Shown piece by piece: positions 10,133 through 18,299 of a DNA stretch of 64,000 nucleotides. The notes beneath the pieces are model-generated. The model saw only the letters and a list, made by a program, of their open reading frames with translations, did no database searches and was not told the DNA's origin. The position numbers and the translations under genes are program-made. Location of the stretch: positions 22,741 through 86,740 of the forward strand of contig NZ_ACCD01000016.1 in NCBI RefSeq assembly GCF_000173775.1. The letters are read 5' to 3'. Each line of letters starts with the position of its first letter. Position 1 is the first letter of the stretch. Source of the stretch: Yersinia rohdei ATCC 43380. GTDB taxonomy: Bacteria; Pseudomonadota; Gammaproteobacteria; Enterobacterales; Enterobacteriaceae.

Positions 10133-10484
10133 ATAACGAGAGTCACCCATGGGTTTTACCGATTTCATTTAAAGGAGAAATCTATGTCGGTTTAATGAAA
10201 ATATACTACGAGCTGGAACCCGTTGGCAGTGGCATAGGGTGGGAAGTGAGTCTTTTTCACCAGAATATGACCTGTGTCTAATTTTCATAATGGTAAATAG
10301 TTGTCAAAAACGTCATAAAATTACATTTTTAAGTTGTGCAGCCTGATTTGGCGCGGCCTGCCACTCTAAACCGTGTTTTTTAACCTTTTTTGACCCACTT
10401 TTATCTGGGTTTACTGGCTATAGTCAAAGAGAGTACATTAGTAATGTAAGAAAATTACAAATATCCTGCAACGAGGAGAATAAC
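10133..10484. other. hexR-zwf divergent regulatory region
   Basis: About 350 bases of regulatory DNA between hexR and zwf. On the zwf side a TATAGT at 10419-10424 is a plausible -10, followed by the HexR-like operator. Nothing that looks coding is present. Confidence 0.6.
10445..10459 (+). promoter_or_regulatory. HexR-like operator of zwf
   Basis: TGTAAGAAAATTACA is a near-perfect HexR palindrome (TGTARTwwwAYTACA), 26 bases upstream of the zwf ATG and downstream of a possible -10 (TATAGT at 10419). A bound repressor there would block initiation or early elongation. Confidence 0.8.
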
Positions 10485-11969
10485 ATGGCGGTAATTAATA
10501 CAGCCCAGGCAGCCCAGGCGTGTGATCTGGTGATTTTCGGCGCTAAGGGAGACTTGGCTCGCCGGAAACTGTTGCCTTCCCTTTACCAATTAGAGAAAGC
10601 GGGTCACATCCACCCTGATACTCGGATTATCGGCGTAGGCCGTGCCGATTGGGATAAAGACGCGTACACAGCCGTGGTAAAGGAAGCCCTCGATACCTTT
10701 ATGAAAGAGAAGCTGGATGATGAATTGTGGCAAAAGCTCAGTTCCCGTCTCGACTTCTGTAATTTAGACGTTAATGACAGCAAACACTTTGTCAAATTGG
10801 GCAAAATGCTGGATCAAAAAAACCGCATCACTATCAACTACTTCGCTATGCCACCTAATACTTTTGGTGCCATTTGCCAAGGGTTGGGCCTGGCCGGGCT
10901 GAATAAAGAGCCAAGCCGGGTGGTGATGGAGAAACCTTTGGGGAAAGATTTGGCTTCCTCGCGGGTGATTAACGATCAAGTCGCTGAATATTTTAATGAG
11001 TGTCAGGTTTACCGTATCGACCACTACCTCGGTAAAGAGACAGTCTTGAACCTGCTGGCATTGCGCTTTGCTAACTCACTGTTTGCTTCCAACTGGGATA
11101 ATCGCACTATCGATCATGTGCAGATTACTGTGGCTGAAGAGGTCGGCATTGAAGGGCGTTGGGGCTATTTTGACCAAGCCGGACAAATGCGAGATATGAT
11201 CCAAAACCATTTGCTGCAAATCCTGACCATGATTGCTATGTCACCGCCAGCAGACCTGAGCACTGACCGCATCCGTGATGAGAAAGTAAAAGTGCTGCGC
11301 TCGCTGCGCCGTATTGACCACACGAATGTGCGCGAAACCACGGTACGCGGCCAATATACCGCAGGATTTGTTCAGGGCCATAAAGTGCCGGGCTATCTGG
11401 AAGAGGAAGGGGCGAACAAGAGCAGTAATACTGAAACCTTCGTTTCTATCCGTGTGGATATTGATGACTGGCGTTGGGCGGGGGTGCCGTTCTATTTGAG
11501 AACCGGCAAACGTCTGCCGAGCAAATGTTCTGAAGTGGTGGTGTACTTTAAAAACCCTGCGCTGAATTTGTTCCGCGAATCCTATCAGCAATTGCCGCAA
11601 AACAAACTGACCATTCGTCTGCAACCGGATGAAGGCATTGAAATTGAAGTGCTGAATAAAGTGCCAGGTCTGGAACACAAACACCGGCTGCAAACCACCA
11701 AGCTTGACCTGAGCTTCTCTAAAACCTTCAACGAGCAACATATTGCGGATGCTTACGAACGTTTGTTACTGGAAACCATGCGCGGCATTCAGGCGCTGTT
11801 TGTGCGCCGTGACGAGGTTGAAGAAGCATGGAAGTGGGTTGATTCCATTATGGATGCATGGGCTGCTGATAATGAGGCACCTAAGCCTTATCAGTCTGGG
11901 ACATGGGGGCCGGTGGCATCTGTTGCCATGATAACCCGTGATGGTCGCTCCTGGAATGAATTCGAGTAA
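10485..11969 (+). CDS. zwf: Glucose-6-phosphate 1-dehydrogenase
   Basis: Zwf oxidises glucose 6-phosphate to 6-phosphogluconolactone with NADP+, the entry step of the oxidative pentose phosphate pathway. The 494-residue protein has the Rossmann motif FGAKGDLARRKLLPSLY at about residues 19-35, the active-site signature RIDHYLGKE at about 177 and the EKPLGKDL segment. Length matches E. coli Zwf (491). An AGGAG site precedes the ATG. In E. coli zwf is followed by edd and eda; here edd is missing and eda lies 260 bases downstream behind a hairpin. Confidence 0.97.
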   Translation: MAVINTAQAAQACDLVIFGAKGDLARRKLLPSLYQLEKAGHIHPDTRIIGVGRADWDKDAYTAVVKEALDTFMKEKLDDELWQKLSSRLDFCNLDVNDSKHFVKLGKMLDQKNRITINYFAMPPNTFGAICQGLGLAGLNKEPSRVVMEKPLGKDLASSRVINDQVAEYFNECQVYRIDHYLGKETVLNLLALRFANSLFASNWDNRTIDHVQITVAEEVGIEGRWGYFDQAGQMRDMIQNHLLQILTMIAMSPPADLSTDRIRDEKVKVLRSLRRIDHTNVRETTVRGQYTAGFVQGHKVPGYLEEEGANKSSNTETFVSIRVDIDDWRWAGVPFYLRTGKRLPSKCSEVVVYFKNPALNLFRESYQQLPQNKLTIRLQPDEGIEIEVLNKVPGLEHKHRLQTTKLDLSFSKTFNEQHIADAYERLLLETMRGIQALFVRRDEVEEAWKWVDSIMDAWAADNEAPKPYQSGTWGPVASVAMITRDGRSWNEFE

Positions 11970-11999
11970 ATTGCCCACTCGAAGAGATTAATTGTTGCA

Positions 12000-12029
12000 C
12001 GCGCCACCCAATAAAATGCCGGTGGCGCG
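12000..12029 (+). repeat. Hairpin in the zwf-eda gap
   Basis: Arms CGCGCCACC and GGTGGCGCG form a perfect 9-bp stem with a 12-nt loop, 30 bases after the zwf stop. No T-run follows. It may stabilise the zwf mRNA end or reduce read-through into eda. Confidence 0.7.
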
Positions 12030-12229
12030 CCTCCATCAGGGAAGTCGGCGGGCAGCGAGGGCAAGACGCCCGTACTCATGCTATCTACAAATAATAAAGA
12101 GCAGTTAGCTGGCTCATATGATGATTCTTTATGGTAGGCGGAAAGCCCTTGCGATGTTCTGCTTGCCATATTTCAACTGACACCTTCGGGTGAGTACATG
12201 CCAATCGGCATAAGTGGAGATAACAACTG

Positions 12230-12871
12230 ATGAAAAGCTGGAAAACGAGCGCAGAACAGATCATGACCGCAGGCCCTGTTGTCCCGGTGATTGTGATTAA
12301 CAAGCTCGAACAGGCGGTACCGCTGGCAAAAGCCTTGGTTGCGGGTGGTGTTCGTGTGTTAGAAGTGACGTTGCGCACCCCTTGTGCTGTTGAAGCTATT
12401 CGTGCCATTGCCAAAGAAGTCCCTGAGGCGATTATTGGTGCAGGTACTGTGCTGAATCCACAGCAATTGGCAGAAGTAGTCGAAGCCGGTGCACAATTTG
12501 CTATCAGCCCAGGGTTGACTGATGAACTGCTTAAAGCCGCAACGGAAGGTTCTATCCCATTAATCCCAGGGATAAGCACCGTTTCAGAATTGATGCTGGG
12601 CATGAGTTATGGTCTGCGTGAGTTTAAATTCTTCCCGGCAGAAGCCAACGGCGGCGTTAAAGCATTACAAGCTATTGGTGGCCCATTCTCTCAAGTGCGT
12701 TTCTGCCCAACTGGCGGCATTACACCTAACAACTACCGCGATTATCTGGCGCTGAAAAGCGTGTTGTGCATCGGCGGTTCATGGTTGGTTCCTGCCGACG
12801 CGCTGGAAAATGGTGACTATGCGCGCATTACTGAATTAGCAAAACAAGCTGTTGCAGGCGCTACGGCCTAA
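12230..12871 (+). CDS. eda: KHG/KDPG aldolase
   Basis: Eda cleaves 2-keto-3-deoxy-6-phosphogluconate to pyruvate and glyceraldehyde 3-phosphate, and also acts on 4-hydroxy-2-oxoglutarate. The 213-residue protein has the general base Glu45 in LEVTLRTP and the Schiff-base Lys133 in EFKFFPAE, both in their usual places. Length matches E. coli Eda. GGAGATAAC precedes the ATG. Without a neighbouring edd, its likely role here is in hexuronate (KDG) degradation rather than a local Entner-Doudoroff operon. A T-rich terminator follows. Confidence 0.96.
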   Translation: MKSWKTSAEQIMTAGPVVPVIVINKLEQAVPLAKALVAGGVRVLEVTLRTPCAVEAIRAIAKEVPEAIIGAGTVLNPQQLAEVVEAGAQFAISPGLTDELLKAATEGSIPLIPGISTVSELMLGMSYGLREFKFFPAEANGGVKALQAIGGPFSQVRFCPTGGITPNNYRDYLALKSVLCIGGSWLVPADALENGDYARITELAKQAVAGATA

Positions 12872-12924
12872 TAGGTGGTAACTCCCTGAACTGACGGGAG
12901 AAGCGCACAGTTTTGCCAAAGACT

Positions 12925-12956
12925 AAACCTCTGCCATGCAGGGGTTTTGTTTTTTT
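12925..12956 (+). terminator. Terminator after eda
   Basis: Stem AAACCTCTG/CAGGGGTTT (with one G-U type pair) around a short loop, followed by TGTTTTTTT, a typical intrinsic terminator. Confidence 0.85.
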
Positions 12957-13153
12957 AGAATCCCTAACTTATTATTTTTTAATCTCTTTTTTAAAACTAT
13001 TTATCAAATTGATGGTTTGCTTTATAAAATTGACTGTGGTAAAAATATGACAGTTAATTATTCCAACTTTATGAGGGTTTTAGGCGTATCACACTGGGTT
13101 TAGCAAACAAGAATGTGGCTAAAGCGGGTGTGGCTAAAAAAAAGAGATATATT
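12957..13153 (+). other. mdtJI upstream region
   Basis: AT-rich DNA between the eda terminator and the candidate leader ORF. It contains a short direct repeat TGTGGCTAAA (two copies near 13112-13138). A promoter for a leader-mdtJI transcript should lie here, but no single -35/-10 pair stands out. Confidence 0.4.
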
Positions 13154-13252
13154 ATGATTAAAATGAATGGAATTACTTTCAAACCTTCTACTTGCCAACT
13201 CTTCCTGTCAGCCATTCTGGCCAGTGAGCATCACTGGTGCAGCGAGCTATAG
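13154..13252 (+). CDS. Candidate leader peptide (uORF) upstream of mdtJI
   Basis: A 32-codon frame begins MIKMNGITFKPSTCQLFLSA and ends HHWCSEL. It is preceded by an AAAGAGA purine-rich site at a suitable distance and lies alone in a 450-base leader before mdtJ. Known biology: E. coli mdtJI is preceded by a small uORF, mdtU, involved in spermidine-dependent expression. By position and size this could be the Yersinia counterpart; I cannot confirm identity of sequence. The peptide is short enough that the frame could also be chance. Confidence 0.5.
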   Translation: MIKMNGITFKPSTCQLFLSAILASEHHWCSEL

Positions 13253-13409
13253 CGTCTTTCTTCTTCTGTTTTAAGTAAAGTTTATACGCCAAGTGAGTTT
13301 CTATTTCTTACGGCCTGCGCACATCTATTCCCTGTGAATGGGGTGCCGAGTGAGGATAACCGTAACAAATAGACCTTAGCGTGCGTTTATGCGTGTTAGG
13401 AGAAGAATG

Positions 13410-13787
13410 ATGATTTATTGGATATTTTTAGGTTTAGCCATAGTCGCCGAAATTATTGGCACCTTATCAATGAAATACGCCAGTGTTAGTGGCGAGATGA
13501 CCGGGCATATCGTGATGTATTTTATGATAACCGGCTCTTACATTTTGCTGGCTCTGGCGGTTAAAAAAGTGGCTTTGGGTGTCGCGTATGCCTTATGGGA
13601 AGGGATTGGCATCCTGATTATTACTGTTTTCAGTGTGTTGTGGTTTGATGAAAGCTTATCACCGCTGAAAATTGTCGGTTTAGTGACTTTGATCGGCGGC
13701 ATACTGTTAGTGAAATCAGGGACTCGTAAGCCAAAGAAACCGAACAGTCCAAGCCGAAATTCAGGTGAGCATCATGCAACAGCTTGA
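13410..13787 (+). CDS. mdtJ: Spermidine export protein MdtJ
   Basis: MdtJ is a small multidrug resistance (SMR) family membrane protein that works with MdtI as a heterodimer to export spermidine. Four hydrophobic segments are visible in 125 residues, with the conserved Glu in [13 protein letters not shown] (about residue 14) and the [10 protein letters not shown] segment. The chosen ATG (MIYWIFLG) has AGGAG seven bases upstream and agrees with known Yersinia and E. coli starts; ATG at 13407 and 13389 are in frame but less suited. The C-terminal tail is hydrophilic and basic. It overlaps mdtI by 14 bases. Confidence 0.92.
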   Translation: MIYWIFLGLAIVAEIIGTLSMKYASVSGEMTGHIVMYFMITGSYILLALAVKKVALGVAYALWEGIGILIITVFSVLWFDESLSPLKIVGLVTLIGGILLVKSGTRKPKKPNSPSRNSGEHHATA

Positions 13788-14103
13788 ATTTTATCATATC
13801 GCGTTTCTGATTTTGGCGGTGATTCTAGAAATTATTGCTAACATCCTACTGAAAATGTCAGATGGTTTTCGTCGCGTATGGTTGGGGATTTTATCATTGT
13901 TGTCAGTGCTTGGGGCATTCAGTGCGCTGGCACAAGCGGTGAAAGGTATCGAATTATCAGTGGCTTATGCTTTATGGGGCGGGTTCGGTATTGCCGCTAC
14001 CGTGGCGGCGGGTTGGATTTTGTTTAATCAGCGGCTGAACTATAAAGGCTGGATCGGGTTGATTTTGCTACTGGCTGGTATGGTGATGATAAAGCTATCC
14101 TAA
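13774..14103 (+). CDS. mdtI: Spermidine export protein MdtI
   Basis: MdtI is the partner SMR subunit for spermidine export in the inner membrane. The 109-residue protein has four predicted membrane helices and the conserved acidic residue in [14 protein letters not shown] in the first helix. [13 protein letters not shown] matches the known Yersinia MdtI start, so the ATG at 13774 is preferred over an in-frame GTG three codons earlier. The start lies inside the end of mdtJ, consistent with translational coupling of the two subunits. Confidence 0.93.
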   Translation: MQQLEFYHIAFLILAVILEIIANILLKMSDGFRRVWLGILSLLSVLGAFSALAQAVKGIELSVAYALWGGFGIAATVAAGWILFNQRLNYKGWIGLILLLAGMVMIKLS

Positions 14104-14113
14104 TCTGGAGTCT

Positions 14114-14185
14114 GGTGGGGCGACTGCACCGATGGGCGCTCCGGCGGCTTACGCCGCTACGACCCATTCGGCACATTTCCCCACC
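14114..14185. repeat. Dispersed structured repeat element, copy A
   Basis: A 72-base GC-rich element with nested complementary arms: GGTGGGG (14114-14120) with CCCCACC (14179-14185), ATGGG (14132-14136) with CCCAT (14163-14167), and a central GCGGC-TTAC-GCCGC hairpin (14144-14157). A second copy lies at 52598-52663, and the stems differ between copies by paired changes. It sits between convergent mdtI and yoaB. Confidence 0.85.
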
Positions 14186-14235
14186 TATTCACGTTGTGAT
14201 TAGTCTGAGACAAGCCAAGGAAATTTAGCGGCTAA

Positions 14236-14580
14236 TCAAATAGCCGCAATAATTTTGATTTCAACTTTATAGTTCGGATTCATTAGCTTGGCTTCTACGG
14301 TACAACGTACCGGGGCGCAACCCTCCACAACCCAGGCATCCCAGGCGGCATTCATTGCGGCAAAGTCCGACTTATCGGCTAAAAATATCGTGGCATCCAA
14401 AATGCGGCTTTTATCTGAACCGAGCTGATGCAGCATAATATCAATTGCGGCCAATGTGTTTGCCGTTTGCGCCGTGGCATCGGCATCCAGATTCTCAGGT
14501 ACGCTGGTGTAATAGATAGTGTCGTTGTATACCACAGCATCTGACCAACGTTTTTCTGGATTAATTCGCTCAATACTCAT
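14236..14580 (-). CDS. yoaB: RidA/YjgF-family protein YoaB
   Basis: This 114-residue cytoplasmic protein belongs to the RidA family, whose members hydrolyse reactive enamine/imine intermediates; YoaB itself has no proven substrate. It resembles E. coli YoaB through its length (ARWSD-like start, TSVPENLDADATAQTANTLA, DATIFLADKSDFAAMN). The family arginine is retained in CAPVRCTVEAKL (about residue 95). GGGAG stands seven bases before the ATG at 14580; an in-frame GTG two codons earlier is less likely. It is divergent from yoaA, the same arrangement as in E. coli. Confidence 0.92.
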   Translation of the reverse strand: MSIERINPEKRWSDAVVYNDTIYYTSVPENLDADATAQTANTLAAIDIMLHQLGSDKSRILDATIFLADKSDFAAMNAAWDAWVVEGCAPVRCTVEAKLMNPNYKVEIKIIAAI

Positions 14581-14708
14581 TTTCACTCCCTGGTGTGAAG
14601 GCCAATGTCATTTTCAGCCTAAGAGTAGCATAGCTGGTGGCGAGAATGTGTGGTCGTGGGACGTCAGGCTTGGCATAATCACCGCTGATTTCACTCGGAA
14701 GAGAAAGT

Positions 14709-16613
14709 GTGACAGACGATTTTGCAACAGACGGCGCGCTAGCGCAGGCCATTACAGGTTTTAATCCTCGTGAGTCCCAGCGCCAGATGGCTGCGGCAAT
14801 CAGTGAATCCATTGATGCCAAACAGCAACTGGTGGTAGAGGCCGGCACCGGCACCGGTAAAACATTTGCGTATTTGGCCCCAGCGCTGCGGGCGGACTGC
14901 AAAGTGATTATTTCTACTGGATCCAAAGCGTTACAAGACCAACTCTATTCCCGTGACCTGCCTACGGTGGCCACCGCCCTTAAATACAAAGGGAAATTGG
15001 CTTTGCTAAAAGGGCGCTCAAATTATCTTTGTCTGGAAAGACTGGAACAGCAATCACTGGCGGGGGGCGAACTGGCAAGCGAAACCTTGGTTGATTTAGT
15101 GCGCCTGCGCGGTTGGTCGGCAGAAACTGTTGATGGTGATATCAGCACCTGTGGTCAGGTGGCTGAGGATAGCTTTGTCTGGCCGTTGGTCACCAGTACC
15201 AATGATAATTGTCTGGGTAGCGATTGCCCACTGTACAAAGATTGCTTCGTGGTCAAAGCCCGTCGTCGGGCGATGGATGCTGATGTAGTGGTGGTTAACC
15301 ATCATCTCTTTTTGGCAGATATGGTGGTGAAAGAGAGCGGGTTTGCAGAATTAATCCCCACCGCCGATGTGATGATTTTCGACGAAGCCCATCAGATCCC
15401 AGATATCGCCAGCCAATATTTTGGCCAGCAATTAACCAGCAGACAATTGATGGATTTGGCGAAAGACATCATTATCGCGTATCGGACTGAAGTCCGAGAT
15501 TCGGCCCAATTGCAAAAAAGTGCTGACCGGCTAACACAAAGCACGCAAGATTTCCGTTTAGTATTGGGCGACCCCGGTTATCGTGGCAATTTGCGCGATG
15601 TGATGGAGCAGCCAGCGATTCAGCGGGCGCTATTGTTACTCGATGATGCGCTAGAGTTATGTTACGACGTGATGAAGCTTTCTTTGGGGCGTTCGGCGAT
15701 GTTGGACGCGGCTTTTGAGCGGGCGACGGTATATCGCAACCGCCTGAAACGGCTAAAAGATGTCAGCACGCCGGGTTACAGCTATTGGTATGAATGTAAC
15801 TCACGCCATTTTGTCTTGGCGCTAACCCCACTTTCTGTTTCTGACCGTTTTCGTGAATTGATAGAAGAAAAGCCGGGAACCTGGATTTTCACCTCAGCCA
15901 CGTTATCGGTTAACGATCAATTATCTCATTTTACCTCGCGGCTGGGGCTGACCCACGCCAAAACACTGCTGTTACCCAGCCCATTTGACTATGCCAATCA
16001 AGCCTTGCTGTGTGTGCCACGCAATCTTCCTTCTGCGAATGAGCCCGGCGCGGCACGCAAATTGGCGGTGATGTTAAAACCGTTGATTGATGCCAATAAA
16101 GGGCGCTGTTTCTTCTTGTGTACTTCGCATCAGATGATGCGCGGCTTGGCAGAAGAGTTCCGCGCCAGCATGACATTGCCGGTGTTGGTGCAAGGGGAAA
16201 CCAGCAAAGGCCAGTTGTTGGCGCAGTTTGTCGCGGCGGGTAATGCGCTGTTGGTCGCAACCAGCAGTTTCTGGGAGGGCGTGGATGTCCGTGGTGATGC
16301 TTTATCTTGTGTCATTATTGATAAACTGCCGTTTACCTCACCTGATGACCCGTTGCTCAAAGCGCGGATTGAAGATTGCCGTTTGCGCGGCGGTGACCCT
16401 TTTAATGATGTGCAATTACCTGATGCAGTTATTACCCTGAAACAAGGGGTGGGGCGTTTGATCCGTGATATTGACGATCGCGGTGTGTTAGTTATCTGTG
16501 ATAACCGATTAGTGATGCGCCCTTATGGCGCGATGTTCCTCAATAGCCTGCCACCCGCGCCACGAACTCGGGACTTGGCGAAAGCCATCGCTTTTCTCAA
16601 GCAGCGCGATTAA
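14709..16613 (+). CDS. yoaA: DinG-family ATP-dependent helicase YoaA
   Basis: YoaA is an XPD/DinG-type iron-sulfur helicase implicated in repair of stalled replication, working with the HolC subunit in E. coli. The 634-residue protein has Walker [11 protein letters not shown] at about residue 40, a cluster of cysteines (about 107-180: [26 protein letters not shown]) suited to a 4Fe-4S cluster, DEAH in IFDEAHQIP at about 225, and late motifs WEGVDVRGD and QGVGRLIRD. The start is GTG with GAGAAAG upstream. The tsaB gene follows after 73 bases. Confidence 0.92.
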   Translation: MTDDFATDGALAQAITGFNPRESQRQMAAAISESIDAKQQLVVEAGTGTGKTFAYLAPALRADCKVIISTGSKALQDQLYSRDLPTVATALKYKGKLALLKGRSNYLCLERLEQQSLAGGELASETLVDLVRLRGWSAETVDGDISTCGQVAEDSFVWPLVTSTNDNCLGSDCPLYKDCFVVKARRRAMDADVVVVNHHLFLADMVVKESGFAELIPTADVMIFDEAHQIPDIASQYFGQQLTSRQLMDLAKDIIIAYRTEVRDSAQLQKSADRLTQSTQDFRLVLGDPGYRGNLRDVMEQPAIQRALLLLDDALELCYDVMKLSLGRSAMLDAAFERATVYRNRLKRLKDVSTPGYSYWYECNSRHFVLALTPLSVSDRFRELIEEKPGTWIFTSATLSVNDQLSHFTSRLGLTHAKTLLLPSPFDYANQALLCVPRNLPSANEPGAARKLAVMLKPLIDANKGRCFFLCTSHQMMRGLAEEFRASMTLPVLVQGETSKGQLLAQFVAAGNALLVATSSFWEGVDVRGDALSCVIIDKLPFTSPDDPLLKARIEDCRLRGGDPFNDVQLPDAVITLKQGVGRLIRDIDDRGVLVICDNRLVMRPYGAMFLNSLPPAPRTRDLAKAIAFLKQRD

Positions 16614-16686
16614 GAGAAAAGCGGGGAGGGGTGTGCTATTATGCGCGCCCTGTATTAATTCATCTTCTTTTCCTGCCGAGGTTGGC

Positions 16687-17388
16687 ATGTCCACGCGAAT
16701 TTTAGCGATCGATACCGCAACAGAAGCCTGTTCTGTCGCACTCTGGAATAACGGCGAAGTTCGGGCTTTGTTTGAACTTTGCCCACGGGAACACACCCAA
16801 CGAATTCTCCCCATGGTGCAGCAAGTCCTGGCTGAATCTGGGCTGGCATTGCAACAACTCGATGCTTTAGCTTTTGGCCGTGGCCCCGGTAGTTTTACTG
16901 GTGTCCGTATTGGCATTGGTATAGGTCAGGGGCTGGCATTAGGCGCAGACTTGCCGATGATGGGCATTTCAACCTTACAAACAATGGCTCAAGGTGCATT
17001 CCGCCTCACGGGTGCCTCACGAGTGTTAGCCGCCATTGATGCGCGCATGGGCGAAGTCTATTGGGGCGAGTTTGAACGTGATGCCGCAGGGGATTGGCGT
17101 GGCGAAGCGACCGAAGCGGTTATGACGCCAGCACAAGCACAAGTTCACGCCCAGTCGCTAAGTGGTCAGTGGGCCAAGGTGGGCACTGGCTGGCAAACCT
17201 ATCCTGACTTAATTGACGGCAACGGTGTCGTGTTGGTTGATGGGCAAATTATGTTGCCGCAGGCAGAAGATATGCTGCCACTGGCTTTGGCTGCCTGGGC
17301 CAACGGGCAGGTGGTCAGTGTGGAACATGCTGAGCCGGTGTATCTGCGTAATGAAGTGACGTGGAAAAAACTCCCGGGCCGTGAGTAA
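16687..17388 (+). CDS. tsaB: tRNA t6A37 threonylcarbamoyl adaptor TsaB
   Basis: TsaB (YeaZ) is the partner of TsaD in making N6-threonylcarbamoyladenosine on ANN-decoding tRNAs, an essential modification. The 233-residue protein starts [19 protein letters not shown] and has the ASKHA-fold segments REHTQRILP and [16 protein letters not shown]. The frame is open upstream through the end of yoaA, but the ATG at 16687 matches the family start and length (E. coli 231). A run GCCGAGG is the nearest ribosome-site candidate. Order yoaA-tsaB-yeaY-fadD-rnd equals that in E. coli. Confidence 0.95.
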   Translation: MSTRILAIDTATEACSVALWNNGEVRALFELCPREHTQRILPMVQQVLAESGLALQQLDALAFGRGPGSFTGVRIGIGIGQGLALGADLPMMGISTLQTMAQGAFRLTGASRVLAAIDARMGEVYWGEFERDAAGDWRGEATEAVMTPAQAQVHAQSLSGQWAKVGTGWQTYPDLIDGNGVVLVDGQIMLPQAEDMLPLALAAWANGQVVSVEHAEPVYLRNEVTWKKLPGRE

Positions 17389-17453
17389 CTAATTATCGTG
17401 ATTAGAGTCTAAAATATCAGGACAGCTAATGAAATGATAAGGAGTAGCCTGCT

Positions 17454-18065
17454 ATGGCGATAAATACGTCAGTCACTCAATCTGGACAGAATAGAAATCG
17501 CAAATGGAGATGTGGTTGGCTGGGTTTAGGCGTTTTGCTTCTTTCCGGTTGTGTCACAATCCCACCCGCTATTCAGGGGACGACCGCGACACCACAGCAA
17601 AATCTTAACTTGGTCAGAACGGCACCGCAGGCGTTTATTGGTCAGGAAGCGCGTTTTGGTGGCAGCGTGGTTAATGTGACCAACGAACCGCATCGCACCC
17701 GGCTGGAGATTGTCAGTGTTCCGCTGGATTCTGGCGCCAGACCTATCTTGGGTGACCCTTCACAAGGTCGGGTTATCGCCTATGTGAATGGTTTCCTTGA
17801 ACCCGTGGACTTCCGTGGGCACCTTATCACAGTGGTCGGGCCAATCGTGGGGGTGGAAGCCGGTAAAATTGGTAAAACGCCGTATAACTTCGTGGTAATC
17901 AATGCCACGGGCTATAAACGTTGGCATCTTGAACAGCAAGTATTATTGCCGCCAACTATGGGCCCTTGGGGGTATAACAACCCCGGAATGTGGGGGCCAG
18001 GGCCTGGATGGGGAGGCTGGTATTATCCCGCCCCGGCACAGATCCAAACGATTGTTACCGAGTAA
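17454..18065 (+). CDS. yeaY: Slp-family outer membrane lipoprotein YeaY
   Basis: This 203-residue protein belongs to the Slp family of starvation-inducible outer membrane lipoproteins; the precise function is unknown. A basic N-terminus is followed by a hydrophobic stretch and a lipobox LLLSGC with Cys33 as the lipidation site. The body has the family segments ([28 protein letters not shown]) and a glycine-proline-tryptophan-rich C-terminus (about residues 170-195). AAGGAG precedes the ATG. It follows tsaB as in E. coli and is closed by a strong terminator. Confidence 0.9.
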   Translation: MAINTSVTQSGQNRNRKWRCGWLGLGVLLLSGCVTIPPAIQGTTATPQQNLNLVRTAPQAFIGQEARFGGSVVNVTNEPHRTRLEIVSVPLDSGARPILGDPSQGRVIAYVNGFLEPVDFRGHLITVVGPIVGVEAGKIGKTPYNFVVINATGYKRWHLEQQVLLPPTMGPWGYNNPGMWGPGPGWGGWYYPAPAQIQTIVTE

Positions 18066-18100
18066 CAGGTTGGCGCGATAAGCTGGCAGGCAATGACAGA

Positions 18101-18127
18101 AAGGGCGCTGAAAACAGCGCCCTTTTT
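18101..18127 (+). terminator. Terminator after yeaY
   Basis: A perfect 10-bp stem AAGGGCGCTG/CAGCGCCCTT with an AAAA loop followed by TTT is a standard intrinsic terminator. Confidence 0.9.
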
Positions 18128-18170
18128 ACGTTAAATTGCACCCTATATACTAGGGTGCAAAGCCAAAAAA

Positions 18171-18188
18171 TAGTGATGTGCATCGCAA
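18171..18188 (+). promoter_or_regulatory. Weak CRP-like site upstream of fadD
   Basis: AGTGA-TGTGCA-TCGCA resembles the CRP consensus TGTGA-N6-TCACA with one mismatch in each half. fadD is known to need CRP in E. coli, which makes the site plausible, but the match alone is modest. Confidence 0.35.
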
Positions 18189-18209
18189 CCTCAAAATTGT
18201 TTAAAAGCA

Positions 18210-18226
18210 AACTGGTACGCTGAGTT
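18210..18226. promoter_or_regulatory. FadR box of fadD
   Basis: AACTGGTACGCTGAGTT fits the 17-bp FadR operator (AACTGGTCNGACCAGTT type) with intact CTGGT and GAGTT halves. It lies 74-90 bases before the fadD start. FadR, encoded at 31588 in this same window, would repress fadD here and be released by long-chain acyl-CoA. Confidence 0.85.
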
Positions 18227-18299
18227 AAAATATTGTTAAAGTTCTGGTGTGGATTTGAGTGTAACTCTGGCGTTCAATAACAATTTCAGGAGTGCTACC

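Noticed and set aside
12085..12603. A 172-codon frame antisense to eda
   Set aside because: Shadow of eda with no family resemblance.
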